From positions 1 through 61,903 of the forward strand of contig JACRIV010000079.1 of assembly GCA_016220005.1 (NCBI GenBank): a stretch of DNA of 61,903 nucleotides, read 5' to 3'. The translations under genes were made by a program, and so were the position numbers. Source of the DNA: Deltaproteobacteria bacterium. GTDB lineage: Bacteria > Desulfobacterota > Deferrimicrobia > Deferrimicrobiales > Deferrimicrobiaceae. A model generated the notes under the pieces. The model was not told the DNA's origin, did no database searches, and saw only the letters and a program-made list of their open reading frames with translations. Positions 15,227-23,522 of this stretch are shown here, one piece after another. Every line of letters starts with the position of its first letter. Within the stretch, counting starts at the first letter, position 1.

Positions 15227-15892
15227 CTATTTGGTCAGAATGCCGGAAAGCAAGAGAACCGGAATGGCGCTGTAGCCTAAAAGAAAAACCACGGCAAGCA
15301 CCTTGCCGAGCCTGGTGTAGGTCGGCAGGGTCTTGTCGTTGTTCCAGCCGATGCTCTGGAAGAGGCTTTGTATGCCGTGGCTCAGATGCAGGAAGAGGGT
15401 CACCATCGCGGCCACGTAGATCAGGACGATCGGAGTAAAACGGAAGCTCGCGGCCACCATCGAAAAGACGTCGAAACGACCTTTCGCGTCATTTCCGAGC
15501 ACTACGTCGGGGGTGACGCGGAAGGTGAACTGGAGCAGGTGATAGACGATGAAGGCAAGGAGCAGGGCGCCGGTCCAGATCATCGTCTCGCTCGCGAAGG
15601 ATGCCTTGAGCATCTTCTTGACCTTGTACCTGTCCGGTTTCGCGGACCAATTATCGAGGGTGACAAGGATCCCGAACAGGACGTGAATGCCGAGCATGGC
15701 GAGCATGAAGAGGCGGGAGGCCCAGACGAAGGGCCCGAGGCCGTGCAACTTCTCGGCGTACGCGTTGATCCCGTCGGGGCCGGCGAAAATGCTGGAATTC
15801 CCCAGAAGGTGCACGATGACGAAGAGGACCATGAAGAGGCCGCTGACCGCCATCAGAATCTTCCGGCCTATGCTGTTCGTCGTAAATCGCAT
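15227..15892 (-). CDS. sdhC: Succinate dehydrogenase/fumarate reductase cytochrome b subunit
   Basis: A 221-residue integral membrane protein with five predicted transmembrane helices (about 12-30, 55-78, 100-122, 145-170, 195-217), the fused topology of type B complex II that holds two b hemes and the quinone site. His residues suited to heme ligation occur in the helices ([10 protein letters not shown] near residue 27, [29 protein letters not shown]). It is the first gene of sdhCAB, with GGAAGGGA 7 bases upstream of the ATG. Menaquinone is the likely partner in this class of organism, which is inference. Confidence 0.92.
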   Translation of the reverse strand: MRFTTNSIGRKILMAVSGLFMVLFVIVHLLGNSSIFAGPDGINAYAEKLHGLGPFVWASRLFMLAMLGIHVLFGILVTLDNWSAKPDRYKVKKMLKASFASETMIWTGALLLAFIVYHLLQFTFRVTPDVVLGNDAKGRFDVFSMVAASFRFTPIVLIYVAAMVTLFLHLSHGIQSLFQSIGWNNDKTLPTYTRLGKVLAVVFLLGYSAIPVLLLSGILTK

Positions 15893-16173
15893 GACACTGT
15901 CCCTTCCCTGTGGATTTTATTTCTTGAGGCTGAGATTGCATCCTTAAGGGAGCGCCGCACGGCGAACAGGAGGCCCTCTCCATTCACTATTCTTCATTTC
16001 CCGCACCACGAACATCACCGTTTTTTTTAAGGGTGGACGACCACATTCTATTCCAGGAGAAAGATCAGCGAGAGTCCGGGAACCCTTCAAGGTTCCTTTA
16101 TATCGCCGTCAGGTGCGGATCGCAATGGATAATCGCGTTGTGTTCGTCATCCAGGGTGCGGCCCACGAAACAC
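15893..16173. other. Spacer between the end of the B12 operon and sdhC
   Basis: These 281 bases hold no gene. They must contain the sdh promoter and the end of the B12 transcript. A hairpin GGAACC (16079-16084) / GGTTCC (16091-16096) is followed by TTTATAT on the plus strand only, so it is a weak terminator candidate for the minus-strand B12 operon. No -35/-10 pair could be fixed with confidence. Confidence 0.4.
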
Positions 16174-16935
16174 TCAAGATACGGTTGCCATGAGGCGGTC
16201 AACGAGGTTCCGGATATCGTCAAACGCATTCCGCAATGCGCCGTCCGGCCTCCTGACCACCACCACGCGGCAGCCCTCCGTGTGGGCGGCCTCGATCTTC
16301 GCCCGGACGCCTCCCTCTACCCCGCTATCCTTGGTGACCAGCACGCCGACACCGTATTTTCTGATGACGGCGCGATTTTCCTCGGCGGAAAAGGGGCCTC
16401 TCCCGAGGAGAAGGGACGCCTCCGGGAGCCCGGAGATACGGCACGCCTCGATCGAGCCGGAATGGGGCAGCACCCGGGCAATCAACGGAATCCCGGCAAG
16501 GCAGGCCGCCTGCACGTAAGGAAGAAGGTTGCGGGACCCGATCGTAAGCAGGATCGGGGAGCCGAGAGAGACCGCGACGCGCGCCGCCTCCTGGTGGCCG
16601 GCCGCAATGAGGACGTCATCGTTCTCCCGGACGGCGGCGGGCCGCACGAAGGCAAAGCAGGGCACGTTCGTTCGCTCCGCTGTCCGTCTTGCCGTGTCGT
16701 GGGCCCTAGAGGCGTACGGATGTGCCGCATCGACGATCGCCTTGATCCTCCGTTCCCGCACCAACGCAGTCATCCGGTCGACATCGAGCGGCCCTGTTCG
16801 CCGGAAGATGTTCGGGTGGCAGCCGACCGATAGGGAGACATCCGTGGCGGTGGAGACAAGCACCTCGTATCCCGCCTCCGCCAAGGCGGCGGAAAGGGAG
16901 GCCGTTTCGGCGGTGCCTCCCAACAGCAGGATCAA
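16174..16935 (-). CDS. cbiJ: Cobalt-precorrin-6A reductase
   Basis: A 253-residue protein of the CbiJ/CobK family, which reduces (cobalt-)precorrin-6A at C18-C19 with a pyridine nucleotide. Visible family features are the N-terminal LLLLGGTAETASLSAALAEAG, then IVDAAHPYASRAHDTARRT, the central ACRISGLPEASLLLGRGPFSAEENRAVIRKY, and the C-terminal VLVTKDSG-EGGVRAKIEAA with VVVVRRP. The start is TTG at 16935, whose bases overlap the TGA stop of cobJ (TTGA). No better start lies nearby, and translation probably depends on coupling. It is the last gene of the B12 operon. Confidence 0.9.
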   Translation of the reverse strand: MILLLGGTAETASLSAALAEAGYEVLVSTATDVSLSVGCHPNIFRRTGPLDVDRMTALVRERRIKAIVDAAHPYASRAHDTARRTAERTNVPCFAFVRPAAVRENDDVLIAAGHQEAARVAVSLGSPILLTIGSRNLLPYVQAACLAGIPLIARVLPHSGSIEACRISGLPEASLLLGRGPFSAEENRAVIRKYGVGVLVTKDSGVEGGVRAKIEAAHTEGCRVVVVRRPDGALRNAFDDIRNLVDRLMATVS

Positions 16936-17654
16936 ATCATGTACCCGCGGGGCGTGACGAACCAGCCGTCGATCACTTTCGAGGAACGGTTCCCGATCAG
17001 GACCACGCTCCTCATGCCGATTTCCTCCTCGAGGAAGCAGTCGAGGTCGGAGAGCACGATGCTCTCCTCCAACGTTCCCACCGCCGTGCCGATGCCGACG
17101 GGCGTTGCCCCTGGACGAAACCGGCGGAAGATTTCGGCGGCCTGCACAATCCGCTTTATGCGCTTTTCGCTTCGCGGGTTGTACAGGCCGACCACGAGAT
17201 CGGCGGCGGCGACCGCGGTAAGCCGCCGCCGGATCGTCTCCCACGGCACCAGCAGGTCGCTGAGACTGATGCACGCGAAATCGAGGGACAGCGGGCTCCC
17301 CAGCCTCGCCGCGGCGGCCCCGGCCGCGGAAACTCCCGGCACGATCTCGATCGGCACGCGCACCCCTTCTGCGGAAGAAAGTTCGATCGCCAAGGACGCC
17401 ATGCCGTAGACCCCCGGATCGCCCGAGGAAACGAGGGCAACGACCTTCCCCCCTTTCGCTTGCCGCAGGGCGGCCCGGCAGCGTTCGCCCTCCCGGGTCA
17501 TACCGGTGGCGATCGACTCCTTGCCTCCCAGAAGGTCGCGGATGAGGTCCAGGTACCGCGTGTATCCGACGACGACCTCGCTCCGGGCGATCGCAAGCTC
17601 GGCACGCCGCGTGCGGTCGAGCGGTCCGCCGGGACCTATACCGACGACGTACAG
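16932..17654 (-). CDS. cobJ: Cobalt-precorrin-3B C17-methyltransferase, apparent CTG start
   Basis: A 240-residue CobJ/CbiH-type SAM-dependent methyltransferase acting at C17 with ring contraction. The N-terminal YVVGIGPGGPLDRTRRAELA, the LVSSGDPGVYGMASLAIEL loop, EIVPGVSAAGAAAARLG and VVGLYNPRSEKR are family hallmarks. The conserved N-terminus falls directly after CTG at 17654, and no ATG, GTG or TTG lies in this frame for more than 60 bases upstream. The coding start overlaps the last codons of cbiG, in the -1 frame. Either CTG is the start, or ribosomes shift from cbiG to make the CbiG-CobJ fusion known from other bacteria, or a base is missing. The activity call is firm; the start is not. 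Confidence 0.85.
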   Translation of the reverse strand: MYVVGIGPGGPLDRTRRAELAIARSEVVVGYTRYLDLIRDLLGGKESIATGMTREGERCRAALRQAKGGKVVALVSSGDPGVYGMASLAIELSSAEGVRVPIEIVPGVSAAGAAAARLGSPLSLDFACISLSDLLVPWETIRRRLTAVAAADLVVGLYNPRSEKRIKRIVQAAEIFRRFRPGATPVGIGTAVGTLEESIVLSDLDCFLEEEIGMRSVVLIGNRSSKVIDGWFVTPRGYMI

Positions 17655-18418
17655 TTTTCCTTGGCCACCGCGATCGCCACACCGTTGTAAACCGTTTTCG
17701 GCAGGAGTAATCGGGTCCTCCTTCCCGCCAGCAACGCGGCCGGTTCGGCCACCGCCGGCAAGTCGACCTTGTCTTTCACGAATTCCGAATGCCTGAAGGG
17801 CAATGCGGCAGCCCGTATGTCCCGGGATGGGATGAGCCTCAACGGTACTCCCAGGGTCCGCGCCGCAATCCACAATCCCCGCTCCCCCGCCTTGATGTCG
17901 GCGGAGGCGAGCAGCCTCACCCGGGAGGGGTCCGTCGAGACCGTTGCGAGAGCTTCCGCAACCGCCCCGACGATTCTTTCCGCGGCGGTCCCGCGCCGGC
18001 ACCCGACCCCGACGATCACGTCCTTCAACGATTCCGACGTTGTCGTGATCACGGGCTCGGCGCCAAGGAGATTTGCCACCGTCACGGAGAGCTCGTTCGC
18101 CCCCCCCTCGTGGCCGGAAAGCAGGCTCACGGCGAACCTGCCTCCCGCGTCGACCACGACAACCGCCGGGTCCTCCCTCTTGTCCCGGACGTTCGGCGCC
18201 AGCCCCCTTACGACCGCTCCGCACGGCGCGATATAGACGAGCCCGCGATATCGGCGGAAGAGGTCCCGCGTCAGGTCCATGAGGCTCGCGAAGCGGATCC
18301 CGACGACCCGCGAAGGGACCTTTTCGTGGAGATAGATGGTGGCGCCGGGAAGTCCTTCCACGAGAATCTCCGCCGTCCTGGCGCCGGCCGAAGAAAGGGC
18401 GATGAGGGCGACCTTCAC
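17636..18418 (-). CDS. cbiG: Cobalt-precorrin 5A hydrolase
   Basis: A 260-residue CbiG, which opens the delta-lactone of cobalt-precorrin-5A and releases acetaldehyde, a step specific to the anaerobic pathway. The N-terminal domain has YIAPCGAVVRGLAP and VVVVDAGGRFAVSLLSGHEGGANELS. The C-terminal domain has VIVGVGCRRGTAAERIVGAV and the typical IRAAALPFRHSEFVKDK. The start is GTG at 18418, overlapping the cobM stop as GTGA, with GAGGGG 6 bases upstream. The length is shorter than the 330-350-residue enterobacterial proteins because the linker between the domains is short. The 3' end overlaps cobJ. Confidence 0.9.
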   Translation of the reverse strand: MKVALIALSSAGARTAEILVEGLPGATIYLHEKVPSRVVGIRFASLMDLTRDLFRRYRGLVYIAPCGAVVRGLAPNVRDKREDPAVVVVDAGGRFAVSLLSGHEGGANELSVTVANLLGAEPVITTTSESLKDVIVGVGCRRGTAAERIVGAVAEALATVSTDPSRVRLLASADIKAGERGLWIAARTLGVPLRLIPSRDIRAAALPFRHSEFVKDKVDLPAVAEPAALLAGRRTRLLLPKTVYNGVAIAVAKENCTSSV

Positions 18419-19170
18419 GGCTTCCCCTCGCGGAAGCCGTGGGAAAATCCGGGGGCATAAAGCTTCGAGGAGGGGGCTTCCTGCGACAGCGCCTCCCCCA
18501 CGATCACCATCGCCGTCCTTCCGACTCCGGCGGTTTCCGTCTTCCCCGCGATATCGGCCAGCGTTCCCCGGACGATCGCCTGGTCCGGCCACGTGGCGCG
18601 GTAAACGACGGCGGCCGGACATCCTTCCCCCCGATGGCGGGCAAGCGTTTCCGCGATGTCCCGGATCCTCCCGGCGGAGAGGAAAAGACACAAAGTGGCC
18701 CCCGTCCGGCCCAGGACGGAAAGGTCCTGGTCCGCGGGGACGGGCGTCCGCCCGGAGCCGCGCGTCAGGATCACGGTCTGCGCGGCTTCCGGCACGGTGA
18801 GCTCCGCCTTCAACGCGGCGGCGGCGGCCTGGAAGGAGCTGACGCCGGGGACGACCTCGTATTCGATCCCCAGGCGCCCGAGTGCGTTCATCTGCTCCCG
18901 GATGGCGCCGTAAAGGGAGGGATCGCCGGAGTGGAGGCGGACGACGTCGGCGCCCTTCCGATGCGCCTCGCGGAACGCGTCGACGATCCGGGGGAGGGTC
19001 ATGCCGGCAGAGTCATACCGCTCGGCCGTTCCCGGAATCAGGTTCAGAATGGCGGGGTTCACGAGGGATCCCGCGTAGATGCATATCCGGCATTCCCTTA
19101 GCAGCCGGTGCGCCCTGATCGTCAACAGGTCCGGGTCTCCGGGTCCCGACCCCACGAAATATACCCTCAC
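18415..19170 (-). CDS. cobM: Cobalt-precorrin-4 C11-methyltransferase
   Basis: A 251-residue CobM/CbiF tetrapyrrole methylase adding the C11 methyl group. It begins VRVYFVGSGPGDPDLLTIRA, followed by ICIYAGSLVNPAIL, the signature RLHSGDPSLYGAIREQM, EVVPGVSSFQAAAAAL and QTVILTRGSGRTPVP, all characteristic of the C11 enzyme. The start is GTG at 19170, overlapping the cobI stop as GTGA, with GGAGAAGAG upstream. It follows cobI and precedes cbiG in the corrin-ring part of the operon. Confidence 0.93.
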   Translation of the reverse strand: MRVYFVGSGPGDPDLLTIRAHRLLRECRICIYAGSLVNPAILNLIPGTAERYDSAGMTLPRIVDAFREAHRKGADVVRLHSGDPSLYGAIREQMNALGRLGIEYEVVPGVSSFQAAAAALKAELTVPEAAQTVILTRGSGRTPVPADQDLSVLGRTGATLCLFLSAGRIRDIAETLARHRGEGCPAAVVYRATWPDQAIVRGTLADIAGKTETAGVGRTAMVIVGEALSQEAPSSKLYAPGFSHGFREGKP

Positions 19171-19895
19171 CTCTTCTCCTCCCTTTCCGTGCGCACCAGG
19201 ATGATGGAGAGGTAACCCGTTTCCCCGTCTTCGCCCCGCAGCCTCCGAAGATCGGTCTCGATCCGCTGGCCGTCCATTCCCGCCCGTGAGACGAACACGC
19301 TCCTGTCGAGGAAACCTTCGTTCTCCAGGAGATCGACCAGCTGTCCCAGTCGTCTGCCCACCTTCATCAGGACGAGCGTTCCCCCTGCGGCGAGGGCTTG
19401 CCGGACCGTCCGAAGGTCGTCCGCCGCCGGGACGATAGTCACCGGCTCCTTGAATCGCCCGATGGGGAACTCCGCCAGCGAGGCCGCGGCGCCCATTGCC
19501 GTGATCCCCGGTACGGTCACGACTTCCACTCCCGGGATGCGGGCACGGAGAGACTGAAGGAGGTAAATGTAGGTGGAATACAGGAGAGGATCCCCAAGGG
19601 TCAGGAAACAGGCATCCTGTCCGGATTCGAGGGAGGCGGCGATCTCCTCCGCCGACGCCTCCCATACCGAGGCCAGCTCCTTCCGATCCGTCGTCATGGG
19701 GAAGACCAGCTCGCAGACCCGGGAACCAGGGTCCAGGTACCTCCTTGCGATTTCCAGGGCGAGGCTCTCCGAGGCGTTTCCGGCCTTCGGAACGAACACG
19801 TTCCGACATCGCGCCAGAAGCTTCGCCCCCTTTACGGTCATCAGTTCGGGATCGCCGGGGCCGACGCCGATCCCGTAGAACGTTCCTCGTTTCAA
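19167..19895 (-). CDS. cobI: Cobalt-factor II / precorrin-2 C20-methyltransferase
   Basis: A 242-residue CobI/CbiL methylase, which adds the C20 methyl. Diagnostic stretches are FYGIGVGPGDPELMTVKGAK, then VFVPKAG, FLTLGDPLLYSTYIYLLQSL, VTVPGITAMGAAASLAEFPI and LVLMKVGR. The start is TTG at 19895, overlapping the cbiE stop as TTGA. In this cobalt-early pathway (cbiX, cbiD, cbiG present) the substrate is cobalt-factor II or its reduced form rather than metal-free precorrin-2. Confidence 0.93.
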   Translation of the reverse strand: MKRGTFYGIGVGPGDPELMTVKGAKLLARCRNVFVPKAGNASESLALEIARRYLDPGSRVCELVFPMTTDRKELASVWEASAEEIAASLESGQDACFLTLGDPLLYSTYIYLLQSLRARIPGVEVVTVPGITAMGAAASLAEFPIGRFKEPVTIVPAADDLRTVRQALAAGGTLVLMKVGRRLGQLVDLLENEGFLDRSVFVSRAGMDGQRIETDLRRLRGEDGETGYLSIILVRTEREEKR

Positions 19896-20530
19896 ACAAA
19901 CACCCCATCGTTGAGGAGCAGGACGATACCCCTTCCGACGTTGGGCAGCCGGGAAAGTTCACCAGGGTCCACCTGGCGGATCCGTTCACCGGGAAGGGTC
20001 AGATCTTCACAAAGAAACACCCGGCGTCCCTCCCCAAGCTGTTCAAGCAGCTCCACGATCCGCCGGACTGATCCACCTCCTCCCACGAGGACGGCGATCT
20101 TGTCGGCATCGCGGAGACGCTCCATATCCCCCTCCGCCGGACGGCCATGGACGCTTACGACGTTCGCATCGTGCCACCCGAGCCCCAATCGGGCAAACAC
20201 CACCTGGACCGAACTGATCCCGGGGACTACTTCGCACGCATCGCGGCCGAACCGCGAAATCACCGGAAGGGCCAGGCTGTAAAGCCCGGGATCGCCGGAT
20301 ACGAGGACGGCTACCCTGCCCTGGCTCCGGCGGGACGAGATTTCGCCGAGTACCTTCTCGACGTCCGAACCGACGACGATCCGTTCCGCCATCGAGGAGG
20401 GAAAGAGCTCGAGGAGGCGTGCCGCTCCCACGAGGACATGGGCGCCCTCCACAGCCCGCTTCGCAGCGGGCGTCAGGTAGTCGGGGGATCCCGGACCGCA
20501 GCCCACGATGACGATCGTCTTGTCCCTCAT
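19892..20530 (-). CDS. cbiE: Cobalt-precorrin-7 C5-methyltransferase (CbiE alone, no CbiT part)
   Basis: A 212-residue methylase matching CbiE, the N-terminal half of CobL. It reads MRDKTIVIVGCGPGSPDYLT, then VLVGAARLLELFP, RVAVLVSGDPGLYSLAL, VVPGISSVQVVFARLGLGW and VSVHGRPAEGD. The ATG at 20530 overlaps the cbiD stop as ATGA. The protein ends after the methylase fold; the C15-methyltransferase/decarboxylase domain (CbiT) that is often fused to or adjacent to it is absent here and elsewhere in the cluster. Confidence 0.9.
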   Translation of the reverse strand: MRDKTIVIVGCGPGSPDYLTPAAKRAVEGAHVLVGAARLLELFPSSMAERIVVGSDVEKVLGEISSRRSQGRVAVLVSGDPGLYSLALPVISRFGRDACEVVPGISSVQVVFARLGLGWHDANVVSVHGRPAEGDMERLRDADKIAVLVGGGGSVRRIVELLEQLGEGRRVFLCEDLTLPGERIRQVDPGELSRLPNVGRGIVLLLNDGVFV

Positions 20531-21582
20531 CTCCACGGGATCGTATCCCCGTCGGAGCCCAGGAGGTCCCCCCGCATGTCGACCAGGGCGACCGCCGCCC
20601 CGCTTTGGCGCCTCACGCGGCGCATGACCTCTTCCCGCACCTTGCCCGCCAGGTCCGCCGCAAGCGTTGCGCGGTCGGCCGCCGGCAGCGCGCCGAAGAT
20701 CCCTTCCACGGTGGGGCACTCCGGCGGCGTTCGACCGAGGACCCTTGCCGCAAGATCGACTACGTAAGGAACAGCCCGGGAAGACCGTGCGGAGTGGGTA
20801 TCCCACTGTCCCATGGCAAGCTTCGCGAGCTTGCCGGGGTGCCCGAGAACAAGCACGCGTTCGAACCGGTAATCCGGGATATGATCGAGAATGAATCCCC
20901 ACTCGTTGCCGACCTCGATCACTTGTTGGGTGGAAAGCCGGAAGTGTTCCCGAGCGGCTTTTTCCCCGATACGACCCGGTACAAGGACGGGCGAAAGGAC
21001 CCCGCACCCTGCTGCGACTCCGAGCGAACATTTCAACGCTTCCCGCAGCGCCGGAAGGCTGAAGGGGCGCACCCGTCCGGTGGTCCCCAGGATGGACAGG
21101 CCCCCGGCTACGCCGAGCCGGGGGTTGAACGTCCTTTCCGCCAACTTCCTTCCGCCGGGGATCGAGATGGTGACCTTGATCGGACGGTCCGTCACCTCGC
21201 GAACCGCTGCCTGAATCATCCCTCGCGGGACGGGATTGATGGCCGGCTCGCCCGGGGGGATTACGAGCCCCGGCCTGGTGACGGTCCCCACCCCCTCCCC
21301 GGCCGCGAAGGTCACGTCTCCTCCTTCCGCAAAGGACACCGACACCGATACCATCGCGCCATGGGTAACATCGACATCGTCACCGGCATCTTTCCGGACG
21401 GCGACTTCCGCCTCTGCGTTGCGCCGGCAGGCATGGACAGTCGACAAGGTCACTCGCGTCCCGTCCGGGAGGGAAACCTCGATCTCCCGTGGAGCCGGTC
21501 TGCCGCAAAGGACCATTGCGGCGGCCTTCGCTGCCGCCGCCGCACACGTCCCCGTCGAATATCCCGAACGGCCGGCATTCAT
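20527..21582 (-). CDS. cbiD: Cobalt-precorrin-5B C1-methyltransferase
   Basis: A 351-residue CbiD, the C1 methyltransferase unique to the anaerobic B12 route and unrelated in fold to the other methylases. The N-terminus RSGYSTGTCAAAAAKAAA is diagnostic, as are AVREVTDRPIKVTISIPGG, the GILGTTGRVRPFS-like stretch (SILGTTGRVRPFSLPALREA), and NEWGFILDHIPDY followed by LVLGHPGKLAKLA. The ATG at 21582 has GGAGG upstream and overlaps the cbiO stop as ATGA. The length is normal for the family. Confidence 0.93.
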   Translation of the reverse strand: MNAGRSGYSTGTCAAAAAKAAAMVLCGRPAPREIEVSLPDGTRVTLSTVHACRRNAEAEVAVRKDAGDDVDVTHGAMVSVSVSFAEGGDVTFAAGEGVGTVTRPGLVIPPGEPAINPVPRGMIQAAVREVTDRPIKVTISIPGGRKLAERTFNPRLGVAGGLSILGTTGRVRPFSLPALREALKCSLGVAAGCGVLSPVLVPGRIGEKAAREHFRLSTQQVIEVGNEWGFILDHIPDYRFERVLVLGHPGKLAKLAMGQWDTHSARSSRAVPYVVDLAARVLGRTPPECPTVEGIFGALPAADRATLAADLAGKVREEVMRRVRRQSGAAVALVDMRGDLLGSDGDTIPWR

Positions 21583-22463
21583 TTGCCTCCCCCCTCCCGA
21601 TTCCCGACGATCAGCGCCTCGGGGATGAGATCCAGAAGTCGCTTGCGCGCCTCGCCCACCGTAAGCGGCAGGCCTTCGATCGGCACCCCATCGTATCGCT
21701 TCAGATCGTGGAGGAGGCCGGAAATGTAAGGCAGCCTCAAGCTCGCCCTCTCGATCATCTCGTGCTCGCAAAAGATCGCCTCCGGAGGCCCGTCCTTGAG
21801 CACCCTTCCCCCCCGAAACACGTAGATGCGGTCCGCGAAAAGGGGCAACAGGTCCACCGAATGGGTGGCAAGGATCACCGTGATCCCCCTTTCCCGGTTC
21901 AGCCGGCTGAGGAGGCGCATCATCAGCGTTTCGCCCGCCGGATCCAGCCCCGCCGTCGCCTCGTCGAGGATCAGGATCGACGGTTCCATCGCCAGCACCC
22001 CGGCCACGGCCACCCGCTTCTTCTCGCCGAAGCTCAAGTGATGCACCGCACGGGAGAGCAGGTCCCCCGCCACCACCGATTCCAAGGCGGCGGCGACGCG
22101 GCGCCCGACCTCCGGTTCCGGAAGTCCAAGGTTGCGCGGACCGAAGGCAACGTCCTCCTCCACAGTGGCGCCGAAGAGCTGGTCGTTCGGGTCCTGGAAG
22201 ACCACGCCCACCTCCTGGTAGAGATCCCTCGAGGGAAACCCCCGGATGTCCCGGCCCGCGATCCTGACCGTCCCCGTCCCGGGGCGCAACAGGCCGGAAA
22301 GCACCTTGATCAAGGTGGTCTTGCCCGATCCGTTCGAGGCGAGGACGGCCACGAACTCTCCCCTCCGCACCCGGAAATCTACGTCCTGTAGCGCCCGTGT
22401 CCCCTCGGGGTAGAGGAAGGAGAGGGCTTCCGTCTCAATAGCCCAGCCGCGTCCTGCTTCCAT
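21579..22463 (-). CDS. cbiO: Cobalt ECF transporter ATPase
   Basis: A 294-residue ABC ATPase of the energy-coupling-factor (ECF) type. Walker A reads ASNGSGKTT (ECF ATPases usually have GxNGSGKST), followed by VFQDPNDQLFGATVEEDVAFGPRNLGL, the ECF-specific Q-loop region. The signature is LSFGEKKRVAVAGVL, Walker B is ILILDEATAGLD, and the H-loop is ATHSVDL. It powers cobalt uptake with CbiQ, CbiM and CbiN, whose genes lie immediately upstream. The ATG at 22463 shares one base with the cbiQ stop. Confidence 0.92.
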   Translation of the reverse strand: MEAGRGWAIETEALSFLYPEGTRALQDVDFRVRRGEFVAVLASNGSGKTTLIKVLSGLLRPGTGTVRIAGRDIRGFPSRDLYQEVGVVFQDPNDQLFGATVEEDVAFGPRNLGLPEPEVGRRVAAALESVVAGDLLSRAVHHLSFGEKKRVAVAGVLAMEPSILILDEATAGLDPAGETLMMRLLSRLNRERGITVILATHSVDLLPLFADRIYVFRGGRVLKDGPPEAIFCEHEMIERASLRLPYISGLLHDLKRYDGVPIEGLPLTVGEARKRLLDLIPEALIVGNREGGGK

Positions 22464-23239
22464 CACGGCAACATCCCTTCGGCGAGGAGATAGGCTGCCA
22501 GGAGGATAGGAGGCGCAACGCCTGCGACCAGGCGGTCCGCCCGGCGCATGGGGCCCATCGGCCCGAAGCCGATTTGCCCGGAATAGCCGCGGGCACTCAT
22601 GGCCTCGGCCGTCCGGGAAGCCTGGTCGACGGACCGGAGGAGGACCGTTCCCCCCAGGATCCCCATCGACGAGAGGGATCGTCCCGGACCCGAATATCCG
22701 AGGCGCACCCGTTGCGCGGCGGACACTTCCGCCGCCTGGTCCAGCAGAACGAACGTATAACGATAGGTGAGCATCGCGATCTCCACCCATCCGCCGGGAA
22801 CCCCGGCCCAGCGGAGGACATGAAAAACCCGATGAGCGGGCGTCACCGAGCCGAGCAGCAGAACGATGGACGAGCACCCGAGGACGCGAGCCCCCAGGAG
22901 AAGGCCGTGCCGCGCGCCTTCCGCCATGGCGGTGAACCGGACCCCTGCTACGGACACGCCGAAGAGCGGCGTGGCGCCGACCAGGAAGCTTTGCAGGAGC
23001 ACGAGGACGGATGCGATCACCGCCGGTCCGGCGAGTCGGGCGAGCACCCATCGGGCGGGAATTCGCACGGCGAACAGGCCGGACAGGCAAACGACGAACA
23101 CGGCGATCGGAAGCGTCGCACCGCCGGAGAAGAGCGCGGCCAATATGCCGGCAACCGCCACGGACAGCTTCGCCCTGGGGTCCAGCCGCACCAGCGCGTT
23201 ATCCCTTCCCGCGAAGATGTCCGAGAACAGCTCAACCAT
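22463..23239 (-). CDS. cbiQ: Cobalt ECF transporter membrane subunit CbiQ
   Basis: A 258-residue membrane protein with about five to six hydrophobic helices and the coupling-helix motif EAMSARGYSG (the AxxARG pattern that contacts the ATPase), preceded by AQRVRLGYSGPGRSLSSM. It links CbiO to the substrate-specific CbiM/CbiN pair. The ATG at 23239 lies a few bases before the cbiN stop, so the coding regions overlap by 8 bases, with AAGG upstream of the start. Confidence 0.9.
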   Translation of the reverse strand: MVELFSDIFAGRDNALVRLDPRAKLSVAVAGILAALFSGGATLPIAVFVVCLSGLFAVRIPARWVLARLAGPAVIASVLVLLQSFLVGATPLFGVSVAGVRFTAMAEGARHGLLLGARVLGCSSIVLLLGSVTPAHRVFHVLRWAGVPGGWVEIAMLTYRYTFVLLDQAAEVSAAQRVRLGYSGPGRSLSSMGILGGTVLLRSVDQASRTAEAMSARGYSGQIGFGPMGPMRRADRLVAGVAPPILLAAYLLAEGMLP

Positions 23240-23522
23240 CCTTCCGCCCGCTCCCGTCCCGCGTTTTCGGGGGGAACAGCTCCCGAAAGAAGTATCCGCC
23301 GACGCAGCCTCCCGCTCCTCCCGCAAGGAGAAAAAGGAACAGGAGAAGGTCCCCCCGGTCGGTGTTGATATACGGCTCCCGCGGAGGACGCCCCGCCTCC
23401 TCGGCGAACTTCGCCACCACCGTTTTGTCCACGCCCTCCCACTGGCCGCCGGGACCCGCGACCGCAAAGACGAGGACCGTCGCCAGGGAAACGACCGCTC
23501 CGGCCACGGCCACCCGCCTCAT
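23232..23522 (-). CDS. CbiN-like small subunit of the cobalt ECF transporter
   Basis: A 96-residue protein with two membrane helices (about 5-22 and 62-85) and a periplasmic loop between them containing the pattern TVVAKFAEEAGRPP and INTDRGD followed by a glycine-rich second helix (GGAGGCVGGYFF). Size, topology and position between cbiM and cbiQ match CbiN, which loads metal onto CbiM, though sequence identity to CbiN is loose. PDGLE-type proteins are the alternative. The ATG at 23522 is preferred because it overlaps the cbiM stop as ATGA and has AAGGA 8 bases upstream; an ATG at 23531 is also in frame. Confidence 0.7.
   Translation of the reverse strand: MRRVAVAGAVVSLATVLVFAVAGPGGQWEGVDKTVVAKFAEEAGRPPREPYINTDRGDLLLFLFLLAGGAGGCVGGYFFRELFPPKTRDGSGRKDG

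Noticed and set aside
13326-15275. A 649-codon plus-strand open frame
   Set aside because: Antisense to sdhA, no recognisable domain.
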